This document shows positions 8,721 to 18,603 of a stretch of DNA of 64,000 nucleotides, one piece after another; the stretch's first letter is position 1; every line of letters begins with the position of its first letter. Under the pieces are notes generated by a model. It had not been told where the DNA came from, did not search any database, and worked only from the letters and a program-made list of their open reading frames with translations. The translations under genes and the position numbers were made by a program. The stretch is taken from positions 3,907,025 to 3,971,024 of the forward strand of contig NC_012669.1 of assembly GCF_000023105.1 (NCBI RefSeq), written 5' to 3'. This stretch comes from Beutenbergia cavernae DSM 12333 (GTDB lineage: Bacteria > Actinomycetota > Actinomycetes > Actinomycetales > Beutenbergiaceae).

Positions 8721-8726
8721 ACTCTA
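8721..8726 (-). promoter_or_regulatory. -10 box (TAGAGT) for leaderless nitroreductase-like gene
   Basis: TAGAGT on the minus strand is 7 nt from GTG 8713, the spacing expected when the transcript begins at the start codon. No convincing -35 is visible. Confidence 0.45.
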
Positions 8727-8772
8727 GTTCGCGCCCTTCCGGTCCCAGGCCGAGGGACGCGCTCTCCCCACG

Positions 8773-8842
8773 CCGAACCTCGCACTCCGCGCCGAGCCTC
8801 GCACCCTGGGGTACGAGGCTCGACGCGAGGTGCGAGGTTCGG
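8773..8842. repeat. Long inverted repeat (33-bp arms, CGAACCTCG family), probable 3'-end hairpin
   Basis: The arms 8773-8805 and 8810-8842 pair at 29 of 33 positions around a CTGG loop. Each arm contains two related half-units, CGAACCTCGCAC and CGAGCCTCG. A further partial copy, GCTCGAGGTTCGG, follows at 8862. The element starts 41 bp beyond the stop of the AhpD-like gene and has no T-tract. The same unit recurs at 31868-31937. It probably acts as a transcription or RNA-processing barrier at the 3' end; it may also be a mobile palindromic repeat. Confidence 0.75.
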
Positions 8843-8883
8843 TGGGCAGCCTGGCCATGAAGCTCGAGGTTCGGCGCAGGGCG

Positions 8884-9453
8884 TCAGCGCACGGGCGGGA
8901 GCGCGCAGACCTCCTGGTCGGTGAAGCCCTGGGCGGTGATCCCGAGGGCGTGGTTGAAGCGCGAGCGCTGGTTCTCGACGGCGACGTGGTACGTCAGCTC
9001 CACGAGACCGGCGTCGCCCCAGGTGCGGCGCAGCGCGGCGACCTGCTCGTCGGTGACCCTCGGCGGCTGCGCCGTCATCGCGTCCGCGTACGCCATCGCC
9101 GCCTTCTCGGCGGCGGTGAACAGCGGCGAGTCGGCGTAGTCCGGCACCGCCATGACACGCTCCGGCGTGAGCCCGGCGTGCAGGCTCTCCATCGCGCCGA
9201 AGTCGATGCACCACGGGCACCCGATCAGCACCGAGACCCGGTGCACCACGAGGTCCTTCACCTCGACGGGCAGCACGGCGCGCATCCGCGCGTTGCCGAG
9301 CTCGCCGAGCATGCTCGTCCAGAACACGCCGCCGTGGTGCGCCCACACCTGCATGGGCTGCAGCACCTCGCCGAACTTCCGGCGGCTCATCCGGTACAGC
9401 GCTCGCTTCACCCGGCTCACCCGCTCGGCGGGCAGCGCACTCACACGTGGCAT
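8884..9453 (-). CDS. Carboxymuconolactone decarboxylase / AhpD-like family protein
   Basis: A 189-residue helical protein with the AhpD-type redox motif in VLIGCPWCIDFGA (CxxC with a nearby acidic residue) and a later His in VELTYHVAVENQ. Members are small peroxidase-like alkylhydroperoxidase helpers. The length and the single CMD domain fit. ATG 9453 follows GGGAGG at 8 nt. It is transcribed alone and ends before the long hairpin at 8773-8842. The substrate and electron donor are not identifiable. Confidence 0.82.
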   Translation of the reverse strand: MPRVSALPAERVSRVKRALYRMSRRKFGEVLQPMQVWAHHGGVFWTSMLGELGNARMRAVLPVEVKDLVVHRVSVLIGCPWCIDFGAMESLHAGLTPERVMAVPDYADSPLFTAAEKAAMAYADAMTAQPPRVTDEQVAALRRTWGDAGLVELTYHVAVENQRSRFNHALGITAQGFTDQEVCALPPVR

Positions 9454-9536
9454 CCGTCGGTCCTCCCGTCCCGGCGGACCGCCCGGCTGCGGCCCGCTCT
9501 CCCCTGGGACGACGTACCGCCGTCGGACGTGACAGC

Positions 9537-11009
9537 TCAGGCGGGCTCGAAGAGCACGCGGCGCGCGGCGACGTCCACGTCCACCAGGCGCACCCGCACT
9601 CGTTCCCCGAGCACCAGCTCCGTGCCGGCGGGCGCCTCGACCCGCGCGTCGACGGCCGGGTCGGCGATGACGACGGCGCCCCGCACCGTCCCGTCCGCGG
9701 CCGCGCCGTCACCGCCCCGCGGCTTCGCGACGTCGACCACCACGCCGTCGAACACCTCGCCCACGCGTGACGCGAGAAGGACCGCCTCGACGACGTCGAG
9801 ACAGCCCCGCTCGTACGCGCCCGCCTTCTGGCCGGTCCGGGCCATCGTCTTCGGCAGGGCGTCGAGCGCCTCGCGCACCCAGGCGGGCACGGGCGTTCCC
9901 CCGCTCGTGGCGAGCGCGATCTCCAGCCCGTACCGGTCGACGAGGCGGCGCAGCGGTGCCGTCACGTGCGCGTACTCCGCCGCGATCGCGCCGTGGGCGG
10001 CGCCGTGGGGCACCTCGCCGTCGAACGCCGCGTAGCCGGCACCCCGGAACAGCGTGGTCGCCTCCTGCGCGAACGCCGCATGCGCCGGCACCGAGGAGTC
10101 GAGCGTGCGCACGAACGCCGCGTAGGTCTGGTCGTCCGACCAGTCGAGCCCCAGGCCCCGCGCGGCACGGCGCAGCCGCCGGATGTCGGACTCGCGGGCG
10201 GCGTCGAGGGTGCGGAAGACGCCGATCCGGGCCTCCCGCATGAGCCGAGCCGCCGCGATCCCCGTGAGCAGCGAGATCTGCGCGTTGTGCTGCTCGACGG
10301 GCAGGGTGCGCCGGTAGACCAGCCGGTACCCGCCGTCGTCCACCTCGATCTCCTGCTCCGGGATCTCGAGCGAGACTCCGCCGCGGTCGAGCTCGCGCTC
10401 GGCGCGCAGCGCCCCGATGACGGGCAGGAGCTCCAGCATGGCGCCGGCCCGGCCGGCGTCGAGGTCCGCCTGCACGCCCGCGTAGCTGAGCTTCGCGCGG
10501 CTGCGTACGAGCGCCCGCCGCGCGTCGACGTCGGCGATCTCACCCTCGGCGTCGAGGGCGATGCGCCACAGGACCGCCGGGCGGTCGACGTCGGGCAGGA
10601 GGCTCGCCGCGCCCTCCGAGAGCTCCGGCGGGTGCAGCCCGAACCGGCCGTCCGGCCCGTAGTACGTGACGCCGCGGCGGTGCGTCTCGGCGTCGAGGGC
10701 GCCGCCGGCCGGGACGAACGCGGCGACGTCGGCGATCGCGTAGTGCACCACGTAGCCGGCGCCGTCGCGCGCCAGGTGCAGCGCCTGGTCGAGGTCCATC
10801 GACTCGGGCGGGTCGATCGTGACCAGCTCGAGGTCGCGCGCGTCGAGGCGGTCGCCCTGCTCCGGCCGGGCGGCGTCGGCCTCGGCGAGCGCCGCCGGGT
10901 CGTAGGACGTCGGGATCTCCAGCTCGCTGCGCAGCCGCTCCAGCTCCGGGTGGATCCGCGCCGCCGCCGCTGCCTCTGCCCGGAGGTACCGGCGTGCCGC
11001 CGCGGCCAT
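9537..11009 (-). CDS. RNB-domain ribonuclease (RNase II/R family, short actinobacterial form)
   Basis: A predicted 3'-5' exoribonuclease of 490 residues. The RNB core has the metal-binding segment IDPPESMDLDQAL, in which the fourth aspartate usual in RNase II is glutamine, and the conserved HYAIADVAAFV, RRGVTYYGPDGR and SEGAASLLP motifs. The C-terminal ~80 residues look like a degenerate S1/OB domain; the N-terminal cold-shock domains of RNase II/R are reduced or missing. AGGAGG precedes ATG 11009, and its A overlaps the stop of the membrane protein upstream (TGATG). It is third in an operon with the sterol-carrier-like and membrane genes. Confidence 0.88.
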   Translation of the reverse strand: MAAAARRYLRAEAAAAARIHPELERLRSELEIPTSYDPAALAEADAARPEQGDRLDARDLELVTIDPPESMDLDQALHLARDGAGYVVHYAIADVAAFVPAGGALDAETHRRGVTYYGPDGRFGLHPPELSEGAASLLPDVDRPAVLWRIALDAEGEIADVDARRALVRSRAKLSYAGVQADLDAGRAGAMLELLPVIGALRAERELDRGGVSLEIPEQEIEVDDGGYRLVYRRTLPVEQHNAQISLLTGIAAARLMREARIGVFRTLDAARESDIRRLRRAARGLGLDWSDDQTYAAFVRTLDSSVPAHAAFAQEATTLFRGAGYAAFDGEVPHGAAHGAIAAEYAHVTAPLRRLVDRYGLEIALATSGGTPVPAWVREALDALPKTMARTGQKAGAYERGCLDVVEAVLLASRVGEVFDGVVVDVAKPRGGDGAAADGTVRGAVVIADPAVDARVEAPAGTELVLGERVRVRLVDVDVAARRVLFEPA

Positions 11010-11470
11010 CAGCGCCTCCTCATCGAGCGCCGGTCGAGCCAGAGGGCGAGGCCGAGGCCGACGAACGCGCCGAGGATCCCGAGATACACCCACGTCAGCA
11101 GGAACAGCCCGCCGGCGTCCAGCGACGGACCCGGCGGTGGGATGACCACGCGCAGCGCGCGGAACTGGACGAGCAGCAGCGCCAGGATCCCGCCCACGAC
11201 GATCCCGGCGAACGCGAACGACCCGTACCGCGGCGCGCGGCGCACGTGACCGGGGTCGGCGACGTCGGAGATCACCACGCGCTCGCCGTCGTCCGCCTCG
11301 TCCGCACCGGCGGTGGGCTCCTGGTCCTCGGGGCCGGCGCCGGCAGCGTCTTCGGGGGCGGTGCCCGCGGCCTGCTCGGGGACGGCGCCCGCGGCGTGCT
11401 CGACGGCGGCGCCCGCCTCAGGCGTCGGGGCGGCGGCCTCGCGGGGGTCGTCGGGCTGGGGAGACGTCAC
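11009..11470 (-). CDS. Small two-helix membrane protein with acidic Pro/Ala-rich N-terminus
   Basis: A 153-residue protein of unknown function. Residues 1-75 are low-complexity, rich in Ala, Pro, Glu and Asp. Two membrane segments follow, FAFAGIVVGGILALLLVQF and LLTWVYLGILGAFVGLGLAL, with a short basic tail WLDRRSMRRR, so the acidic end and tail are predicted cytoplasmic. Its GTG start overlaps the stop of the sterol-carrier-like gene (GTGA) and its stop overlaps the RNB gene start, so all three are translationally coupled. I do not recognise a named family. Confidence 0.8.
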   Translation of the reverse strand: MTSPQPDDPREAAAPTPEAGAAVEHAAGAVPEQAAGTAPEDAAGAGPEDQEPTAGADEADDGERVVISDVADPGHVRRAPRYGSFAFAGIVVGGILALLLVQFRALRVVIPPPGPSLDAGGLFLLTWVYLGILGAFVGLGLALWLDRRSMRRR

Positions 11471-11868
11471 GCCTTCACGCTACCGCCGCGCGGGGCGAGG
11501 AACGGCAGGTAGTCCGTGAGGTCCGCGCGGGTGCCGGACGCGCTGAGCCCTCCGTCGTCGAGCGGCCGGTTCAGCACGTCCGGCCAGCGCGTGCGCCCGG
11601 TGGCGAGCGCGAGCCACGTGTGGGGCCGCATCTCGACGACGTTCGGTGGGGTGCCGCGCGTGTGGCGTGGGCCCGCGATCGCCTGCGTCGCGCCGGCGGG
11701 TGGGACCCGCACCTCCACCGAGTTCCCGGGGTGCAGCGCGGCGAACTCCTCGAGGCTGAAGCGCACGGCGGTCAGCAGGTCCGCGCGCGGGAGGGCCTCG
11801 CCCTCGACCAGCCACCGGTTGACGGCGGCGAGGCCGACGGCGGGGTCGGTTCGACGGCGGGGCGGCAC
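11467..11868 (-). CDS. Sterol-carrier-family-like protein of the purine locus
   Basis: A 133-residue protein (PAVGLAAVNRWLVEGEAL, VRFSLEEFAALHPGNSVEVRVPP, GTPPNVVEMRPHTWLALATG) that resembles the small 'sterol carrier family' proteins found beside purF in many Micrococcales. The C-terminal part contains the SCP2-like MRPHTWLALATGR stretch. No ligand or reaction is known. GTG 11868 is the only plausible start before the conserved region. It heads the operon with the membrane protein and the RNB ribonuclease. Here it lies about 9 kb from purF, so the usual adjacency is broken. Confidence 0.7.
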   Translation of the reverse strand: MPPRRRTDPAVGLAAVNRWLVEGEALPRADLLTAVRFSLEEFAALHPGNSVEVRVPPAGATQAIAGPRHTRGTPPNVVEMRPHTWLALATGRTRWPDVLNRPLDDGGLSASGTRADLTDYLPFLAPRGGSVKA

Positions 11869-11936
11869 CGCGTCAGCGTACGGCGCCCGGCGCGAGGGGT
11901 CGCGGGCGCGTCGGGCGCACCGCCGATGCGAGCCGC

Positions 11937-13148
11937 CTACCCCGCGACGCCGACCGGCGGACGGACCGACGTGCCCTGCGAGCCGACGCGACGCCGTCGA
12001 GCCGGGTACGGCAGCGCGGTGCGCGACGCGGGCAACGCGAGAGCGGCGCCCCGGCAGATGAGCTCCTTGTACCGGGCGGCGAGGCGCCCACCGAACGCGG
12101 CGGACCTGGCTCGGTCGTCGAACGTGACGAACTGGATCAGCCCGTCGCGCCGCCCGAGGCTGATGCACTGCTGGACATAGCCCAGCGGCATGTGCGGGAG
12201 CCGGCCGCCGGTCAGGCGCGCCACGATGGAGTCGGCGGCCTGCCAGCCCATCGGGACGCCCGACGCGCACGACATGCGCAGCGTCGTCCCCCGGGGCCCT
12301 GGGGCACGGGCGGAGTCGCCGACGGCGTACACGTCGGGGTGCGAGAGGGACCTCATGGTCCGGTCGACGACGATTCGCCCGTCGCCGCCGACCGTCAGGG
12401 ACGAGGCGGCCGCGATCGGGTGGGTCACGAACCCGCCCGTCCACACGGTGACGTCGCTGCGCACGCGCGCTCCGCCGTCGGTCGTCACCTCGTCCCCGTC
12501 GACGCCCGTGACAGCGGTGCGTTCGTGGACCGTGACACCGAGCCTGGAGAACGTGGCCCGCAGGTGCCGCTGGCCGGCCGGCGAGAGCCAGTCGCCGAGG
12601 CCACCGCGGACGAGGAGGGCGACGTCCAGCTCGGGCCGTGCCTCGGCGATCTCGCTGGCCGCCTCGATGCCGGTGAGGCCGCCGCCGACCACCACCACAC
12701 GCCCACCGCGTCCGAGTGCGGCCAGCCGGTCGCGCAGCCGGATCGCACCGGGCCGGCTCGCGACGTCGTACGCGTGCTCGGCGACGCCTGGGACACCGTG
12801 CCGCGCCACCGAGCTGCCCAGGGCGTAGACGAGCGTGTCGTAGCCGAGCCTGTCGGCGCCGCTCGCACCGTCGGGCCCGGTGAGCATGACGGCGCGGGCA
12901 TCGGCGTCGACGGCGGCGACGCGAGCGACTCGCAGCGTCACACCCGTGCCGGCGAGCGCGTCGGCCAGCGCGCGGCGGCGCAGCTCCTGCCCGGCGGCCA
13001 CCTGGTGCATCCGGATCCGCTCGACGAAGTCGGGCTCCGCGTTGACCAGGGTGATCTCGACGTCGTCGGGGTGCAGGCGCGCCGCGAGACGTCCGACGGC
13101 GGACGCGCCGGCGTACCCGGCTCCCAGGATGACGATGCGGTGCTTCAT
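11937..13148 (-). CDS. NAD(P)/FAD-dependent oxidoreductase, type II NADH dehydrogenase-like
   Basis: A 403-residue flavoprotein with two Rossmann nucleotide-binding motifs, FAD at VILGAGYAGASAVGRL (N-terminus) and NAD(P)H at VVVVGGGLTGIEAASE, plus the second FAD motif DVYAVGDSA. This is the NDH-2/pyridine nucleotide-disulfide reductase layout without redox cysteines. It could feed electrons to quinone or to a soluble acceptor. It lies directly downstream of an ECF41 sigma factor gene on the same strand, with a TGTCACA motif in the intergenic gap; oxidoreductases are one of the usual partners of this sigma group. AGGGAG precedes ATG 13148. Confidence 0.87.
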   Translation of the reverse strand: MKHRIVILGAGYAGASAVGRLAARLHPDDVEITLVNAEPDFVERIRMHQVAAGQELRRRALADALAGTGVTLRVARVAAVDADARAVMLTGPDGASGADRLGYDTLVYALGSSVARHGVPGVAEHAYDVASRPGAIRLRDRLAALGRGGRVVVVGGGLTGIEAASEIAEARPELDVALLVRGGLGDWLSPAGQRHLRATFSRLGVTVHERTAVTGVDGDEVTTDGGARVRSDVTVWTGGFVTHPIAAASSLTVGGDGRIVVDRTMRSLSHPDVYAVGDSARAPGPRGTTLRMSCASGVPMGWQAADSIVARLTGGRLPHMPLGYVQQCISLGRRDGLIQFVTFDDRARSAAFGGRLAARYKELICRGAALALPASRTALPYPARRRRVGSQGTSVRPPVGVAG

Positions 13149-13224
13149 GGTGGCTCAGCTCCCTGTGGTGGACTCGCTGTGCCCCCTGAACCAGGTGGCC
13201 CACCCATCCCTGACGCGCTCGGGG

Positions 13225-13239
13225 TGTGACACCGGTCAC
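13225..13239 (-). promoter_or_regulatory. TGTCACA motif / GTGAC-N4-GTCAC dyad upstream of oxidoreductase
   Basis: Reading the minus strand, TGTCACA (13231-13225) matches the -35 element described for ECF41 promoters. A CGTC is present 9 nt downstream, shorter than the ~16 nt expected, so the match is partial. The same bases form a GTGAC-ACCG-GTCAC dyad, which could be an operator instead. Confidence 0.35.
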
Positions 13240-13260
13240 TCCCGCGCCGGGACCGCGCCG

Positions 13261-14259
13261 TCACCAGCCGACGAGCACCGGATCGCCGTGGTCCGACTCG
13301 GCCCACGCGCGGGCGAAGCGACCGAGCTTGTCCGGGTTGACCTGGCTCAGCACCGAGGCGATCCCCGTGTCCGTGACCTCGAGGCTCATGACGCCGATCA
13401 GGCGGCCGCCCGCCACCGCCACGACCGCGGGGCTGCCGTTGGCCGTCGAGGCGTACAGGTCGAGCCGCCCGTCGAAGAAGGCGCGCTTGGAGTCCGCCGG
13501 GCGGAACAGCCCGCGCAGGAACCGCGCGACTGTGACCGCGCCGACGAACGGCGTCCCCCGCGCCGGGACCCGGCCACCGCCGTCGCCCACCCCCATCGCG
13601 TCGTCGGTGAGGAGCCGCACGAGCGGCTCGGTCTGCCCGCTCATCGCCGCGAGGAGGAACTCCTCCACGACCTCCCGCGCCGTCGCGGAGTCGACCTGCA
13701 CGCGGGACCTCCCGGTGGCCACCCGCTGCTTCGCGCGGTGCAGCAGCTGCTGGCTCGCCGCCTCGCTGATGCCGAGGAGCTCGGCGATCTCGGCGTGGGG
13801 GTACGCGAATGCCTCCCTGAGCACGTACACGGCGCGTTCCGGAGGCGTCAGCCGCTCGAGCAGCATCAGCACGGCCGTCGACACGGAGTCGCGCTGCTCG
13901 GCCGTGTCGGCGGGCCCCAGCATCGGGTCGCCGTCGAGCACGGGCTCAGGGAGCCACTCACCCACGTAGACCTCCCGCCGGGCCCGCGCGGACGTCAGCT
14001 GGGTGAGGCACAGGTTCGTCAGGACCCGGGTCAACCACGCCTCCGGCACCCGGACCTGGTTCCGGTCGGCACGCTCCCAGCGCAGGAACGTCTCCTGGAC
14101 GGCGTCCTCGGCCTCGACGGCGGAGCCCAGGAGCCGGTACGCGATCGCCTCGAGGCGGTCCCGCGAGGCCTCGAAGACGGCGACGTCCTCCTGGCGGACG
14201 GAGGCGCCCTCCGCGTCCGCGCCGTCCCCTGACCGAGCGTGCTCGACCGGACTCCCCAT
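13261..14259 (-). CDS. sigJ: ECF41-type RNA polymerase sigma factor with SnoaL-like C-terminal extension (SigJ-like)
   Basis: A 332-residue protein with sigma-70 region 2 (AIAYRLLGSAVEAEDAVQET) and region 4 (LTPPERAVYVLREAFAYPHAEIAELL). A linker and SnoaL-like C-terminal domain of ~130 residues carry the three hallmarks of group ECF41: WLPEP, DGGGR and NPDKL. In this group the C-terminal domain replaces an anti-sigma factor by regulating the core. No anti-sigma gene is adjacent, consistent with this. A TAGGGT -10 box lies 6 nt before the ATG, so the message is likely leaderless. The downstream FAD oxidoreductase is the probable target gene. Confidence 0.92.
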   Translation of the reverse strand: MGSPVEHARSGDGADAEGASVRQEDVAVFEASRDRLEAIAYRLLGSAVEAEDAVQETFLRWERADRNQVRVPEAWLTRVLTNLCLTQLTSARARREVYVGEWLPEPVLDGDPMLGPADTAEQRDSVSTAVLMLLERLTPPERAVYVLREAFAYPHAEIAELLGISEAASQQLLHRAKQRVATGRSRVQVDSATAREVVEEFLLAAMSGQTEPLVRLLTDDAMGVGDGGGRVPARGTPFVGAVTVARFLRGLFRPADSKRAFFDGRLDLYASTANGSPAVVAVAGGRLIGVMSLEVTDTGIASVLSQVNPDKLGRFARAWAESDHGDPVLVGW

Positions 14260-14265
14260 GTCCCG

Positions 14266-14271
14266 ACCCTA
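14266..14271 (-). promoter_or_regulatory. -10 box (TAGGGT) for leaderless sigJ-like gene
   Basis: TAGGGT is separated from ATG 14259 by six bases (CGGGAC), the leaderless arrangement. It lies in the 39-bp gap after rsgA. Confidence 0.45.
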
Positions 14272-14298
14272 CGACCGCCGTCGGCGGACCGACCGCCG

Positions 14299-15357
14299 TC
14301 AGCGTCCGCGGGCGCGCTGGTACTCGCGCATGCCCTGCACGCGCTTCTTCCACACGTCACGCTGCTGGGCGGCGATCCGCGCGTCGGAGCGTGCCGCCTG
14401 CCGCAGCATCTCCCGCTGGAGCGACCGCCAGGACGCCAGGCGCCGCTCGTCGAGCGTCCCGTCCTCGACGGCGGCGAGGACGGCGCAGCCCGGTTCCGTG
14501 TCGTGCGCGCAGTCCGAGAAGCGGCACTGCGCGACCAGGTCCTCGACGTCGCTGAACGTCTTGGCGACGGCGTCCGGCGTCGCCACGAGCCCGACGGCCC
14601 GCAGCCCCGGGGTGTCGATGAGCGTCGCGCCGCCGGGCAGCGGCACGAGCTCGCGGTGGCTCGTCGTGTGCCGGCCCTTGCCGTCGCCGCGCCGGTCGCC
14701 CGTCGCCATGACCTCCGTGCCCGCGAGCGCGTTCACGAGCGTGGACTTTCCGGCGCCCGAGGGGCCGACGACGACGAGCGTCGTGCCCGGCGCGATCCGT
14801 TCCCGGAGCTCGCTCATGCCGAGGCCGGTGGTCGCGGAGACGGCGAGCACGTCGACGCCGAGGGCCACCGCCCCGACGTCGGCGACCCAGTCCGCGGCGT
14901 CGTCCACGAGGTCCGCCTTCGTCAGCACGACGAGCGGCGTCGCGCCGGACCGCCACGCGAGCGTGAGCAGGCGCTCGACTCGCCCGACCGCAGGGTCCGG
15001 GTCGAGGTGCTCGGCGATGACGACGACGTCGACGTTCGCCGCGATCACCTGCTCGCGCGACGTCCTGTCCGCGCTGTCGCGGGCGAGCTCCGACCGCCGC
15101 GGCGCCACGAGCACCCGGTCCGGCAGCTCCGGCGTCGGCGCGGCGAGCAGCACGTCGCCGACGGCGGGCACGAGCGGTTCGCCGACGGCGGCCGGCAGGG
15201 TGCCGTCCCGGTCCGTGACGACGGTGGTGCCGTCGCCCGGGGCGAACGCGCCGCCGTCGTCGAGCGGCAGCGCGCGGACGCGCTGCCGGTCCACGCGCGA
15301 CACCAGCCAGCGGCCGGGCGCGGCGGAGCCGGGGTCGGCACTCTCATCCGCACTCAT
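14299..15357 (-). CDS. rsgA: Ribosome small-subunit-dependent GTPase A
   Basis: RsgA (EngC) is a circularly permuted GTPase that helps late 30S assembly. The 352-residue protein shows the permuted motif order: G4 VVLTKADLV, then G1 VGPSGAGKSTLVNALAG, then G3 DTPGLR. It is followed by the zinc knuckle CRFSDCAHDTEPGC. An OB-like N-terminal region precedes the GTPase domain. ATG 15357 is preceded by a TAGCGT -10 box at 7 nt and no ribosome binding site, suggesting a leaderless message. It is probably monocistronic; sigJ follows 39 bp later with its own promoter. Confidence 0.94.
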   Translation of the reverse strand: MSADESADPGSAAPGRWLVSRVDRQRVRALPLDDGGAFAPGDGTTVVTDRDGTLPAAVGEPLVPAVGDVLLAAPTPELPDRVLVAPRRSELARDSADRTSREQVIAANVDVVVIAEHLDPDPAVGRVERLLTLAWRSGATPLVVLTKADLVDDAADWVADVGAVALGVDVLAVSATTGLGMSELRERIAPGTTLVVVGPSGAGKSTLVNALAGTEVMATGDRRGDGKGRHTTSHRELVPLPGGATLIDTPGLRAVGLVATPDAVAKTFSDVEDLVAQCRFSDCAHDTEPGCAVLAAVEDGTLDERRLASWRSLQREMLRQAARSDARIAAQQRDVWKKRVQGMREYQRARGR

Positions 15358-15364
15358 GACATCG

Positions 15365-15370
15365 ACGCTA
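15365..15370 (-). promoter_or_regulatory. -10 box (TAGCGT) for leaderless rsgA
   Basis: TAGCGT lies 7 nt before ATG 15357, with no Shine-Dalgarno sequence between them. Confidence 0.4.
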
Positions 15371-15395
15371 CGCAGCACGGCAACGCCATTTCCGA

Positions 15396-15437
15396 GCGCG
15401 CTCGCCCCGTCCCGTGCTCAGTGCGGGGCGAACGCGC
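15396..15437. terminator. GC-rich hairpin downstream of malic enzyme gene
   Basis: GCGCGCTCGCCCCG (15396-15409) pairs with CGGGGCGAACGCGC (15424-15437) at 13 of 14 positions around a 14-nt loop. Further CCCCGCACT repeats follow at about 15455 and 15473. No T-tract is present. It sits 64 bp after the malic enzyme stop and also upstream of rsgA, so it may end one transcript and insulate the next. Confidence 0.5.
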
Positions 15438-15501
15438 GACTGCGGTGCGCACCGGCCCGCACTCGGACGCAGGCCCCGCACTCGACGCGGGAAGCCGCCG
15501 C

Positions 15502-16886
<1,385 letters not shown>

Positions 16887-16890
<4 letters not shown>

Positions 16891-18509
16891 GGTGTGCGCC
16901 CTCCTGCGGGTCCTGGTGAGGCGAGGTCGGCGGGTGTGGCGTCCTCCGCCGGCGCGTCGGGCATCTCACCCGGCGGCTCGACGGCGGCGTCCCCCGAGCC
17001 GCCGCTGTCCGGCTCGGCCGCGGCGTGCGCCGCCCGGGTGAAGTCGACCGGGTCGCTCGTGGACGGGCGCCGCATCCCGACGAGGTTCTCCGGTGCGAGG
17101 ATCTGCGCGAGCACGTCGGGCTCGACGAGCCCGTGCTCGAGGGCGAGCTCCGCCACCCCGGCGCCGGTGGCGAGCGCCTCCTGCGCGAGCGCCGTCGCCG
17201 CGGCGTACCCGATGTACGGGTTGAGCGCCGTCGCGAGACCGATGGAGTGCAGCACCTCACGTCGGAGGTGCTCGCGGTTGGCGACGATCCCGTCGACACA
17301 CTTGCTGGCGAGCACGAGCGACGCGTTGCGCAGCCGGTCGATCGACATGAAGAGCCGGTGCACGATCACCGGCTCGAACGCGTTGAGCTGCAGCTGACCG
17401 GCTTCCGCGGCCATCGTGATCGTCACGTCGTTGCCGATGACCTCGAACGCGACCTGGTTGACCACCTCCGGGATCACCGGGTTGACCTTGCCCGGCATGA
17501 TCGACGACCCCGCCTGCACGGCGGGCAGCGTGATGTCGCCGAACCCGGCGCGCGGCCCGGACGAGAGCAGCCGCAGGTCGTTGCAGGTCTTCGACAGCTT
17601 GACGGCGATGCGCTTGAGGACGCCCGAGAGCTGGACGAACGCGCCGGCGTCCTGCGTCGCCTCGACGAGGTCGGGTGAGGTGACGAGCGGGATGCCCGTG
17701 ATCTCGGCCAGGTGCGCGCGGGCGAGCTCCGGGTACTCCCGCGGCGCGTTGAGGCCGGTCCCGACGGCGGTGCCCCCCAGGTTGATCTCGGTGATGAGGG
17801 CGCGGGCCTCCGCGAGGCGCCGCCGGTCCTCGTCGATCGTCTCGGCGTACGCCCCGAACTCCTGCCCGAGCGTCATCGGCACGGCGTCCTGGAGCTGGGT
17901 GCGGCCCATCGCGACGACGTCGGCGAACTCCACGGCCTTGGCGGCGAAGGAGCGCTGCAGCGTCTCGAGCGCGTCGAGCAGCCCGCCGATCGCGACGTAC
18001 GTGGCGACCTTCGCCGCCGTCGGGTAGACGTCGTTGGTCGACTGGGACCGGTTGACGTCGTCGACCGGGTGCAGGAACTCGTACCGCCCGCGCGCGTACC
18101 CGAGGACCTCGAGGCCCCGGTTCGCGACGACCTCGTTGGCGTTCATGTTCGTGGACGTGCCCGCGCCGCCCTGGATGACGTCGACGACGAAGTGGTCGTG
18201 CAGCGCCCCCGCGCGGATCTCCTGGCACGCCTCCACGATCGCGTCCGCCTTCTCCTGCGGCAGCAGCCCGAGCTCGGCGTTCGTGAGCGCCGACGCCTGC
18301 TTGACGGCGGCGATCGCGTTGATGAGCTCGGTGAGGCGGCGCAGCCGTACCCCGCTGATCGGGAAGTTCTCCACGGCCCGCACGCTGTGCACGCCGTAGT
18401 ACGCCTCGAGAGGAACCTGGCGATCCCCGAGCAGGTCGTGCTCGGTCCTCGTCAGGCCGCTCGTGGCGGCAGGAAGCGGATCGATCAGATCCTGTGGCTG
18501 GACCTTCAC
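16887..18509 (-). CDS. aspA: Aspartate ammonia-lyase (aspartase/fumarase superfamily)
   Basis: Deaminates aspartate to fumarate. The 540-residue protein has the superfamily signature GSSIMPGKVNP, the substrate-binding DDVNRSQSTNDVYPT and GGTAVGTGLNAP segments, and overall similarity to aspartase more than to fumarase C. An Ala/Pro/Glu-rich tail of about 55 residues follows the normal C-terminus and is unusual. GTG 18509 is chosen for the GAGGAG just upstream. It is overlapped by malic enzyme (GTGA), supporting a pathway from aspartate to pyruvate. A fumarase or argininosuccinate-lyase-like role is less likely. Confidence 0.87.
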
Positions 18510-18569
18510 CCTCGTTCTCTCCTCACAGCAGGTCGCGGCCTCGTCGCCGGCGACCGGAGCCCATCGTGC

Positions 18570-18584
18570 CACCCGGCGCGGGTG
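18570..18584. terminator. Small perfect hairpin after the phosphotransferase pseudogene / before aspA
   Basis: CACCCG and CGGGTG pair perfectly around a GCG loop, in the 94-bp gap between the pseudogene 3' end and the aspA start. There is no T-tract, so its activity as a terminator is uncertain. Confidence 0.3.
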
Positions 18585-18603
18585 CTGCCCTCCGGGCGGC
18601 GTG

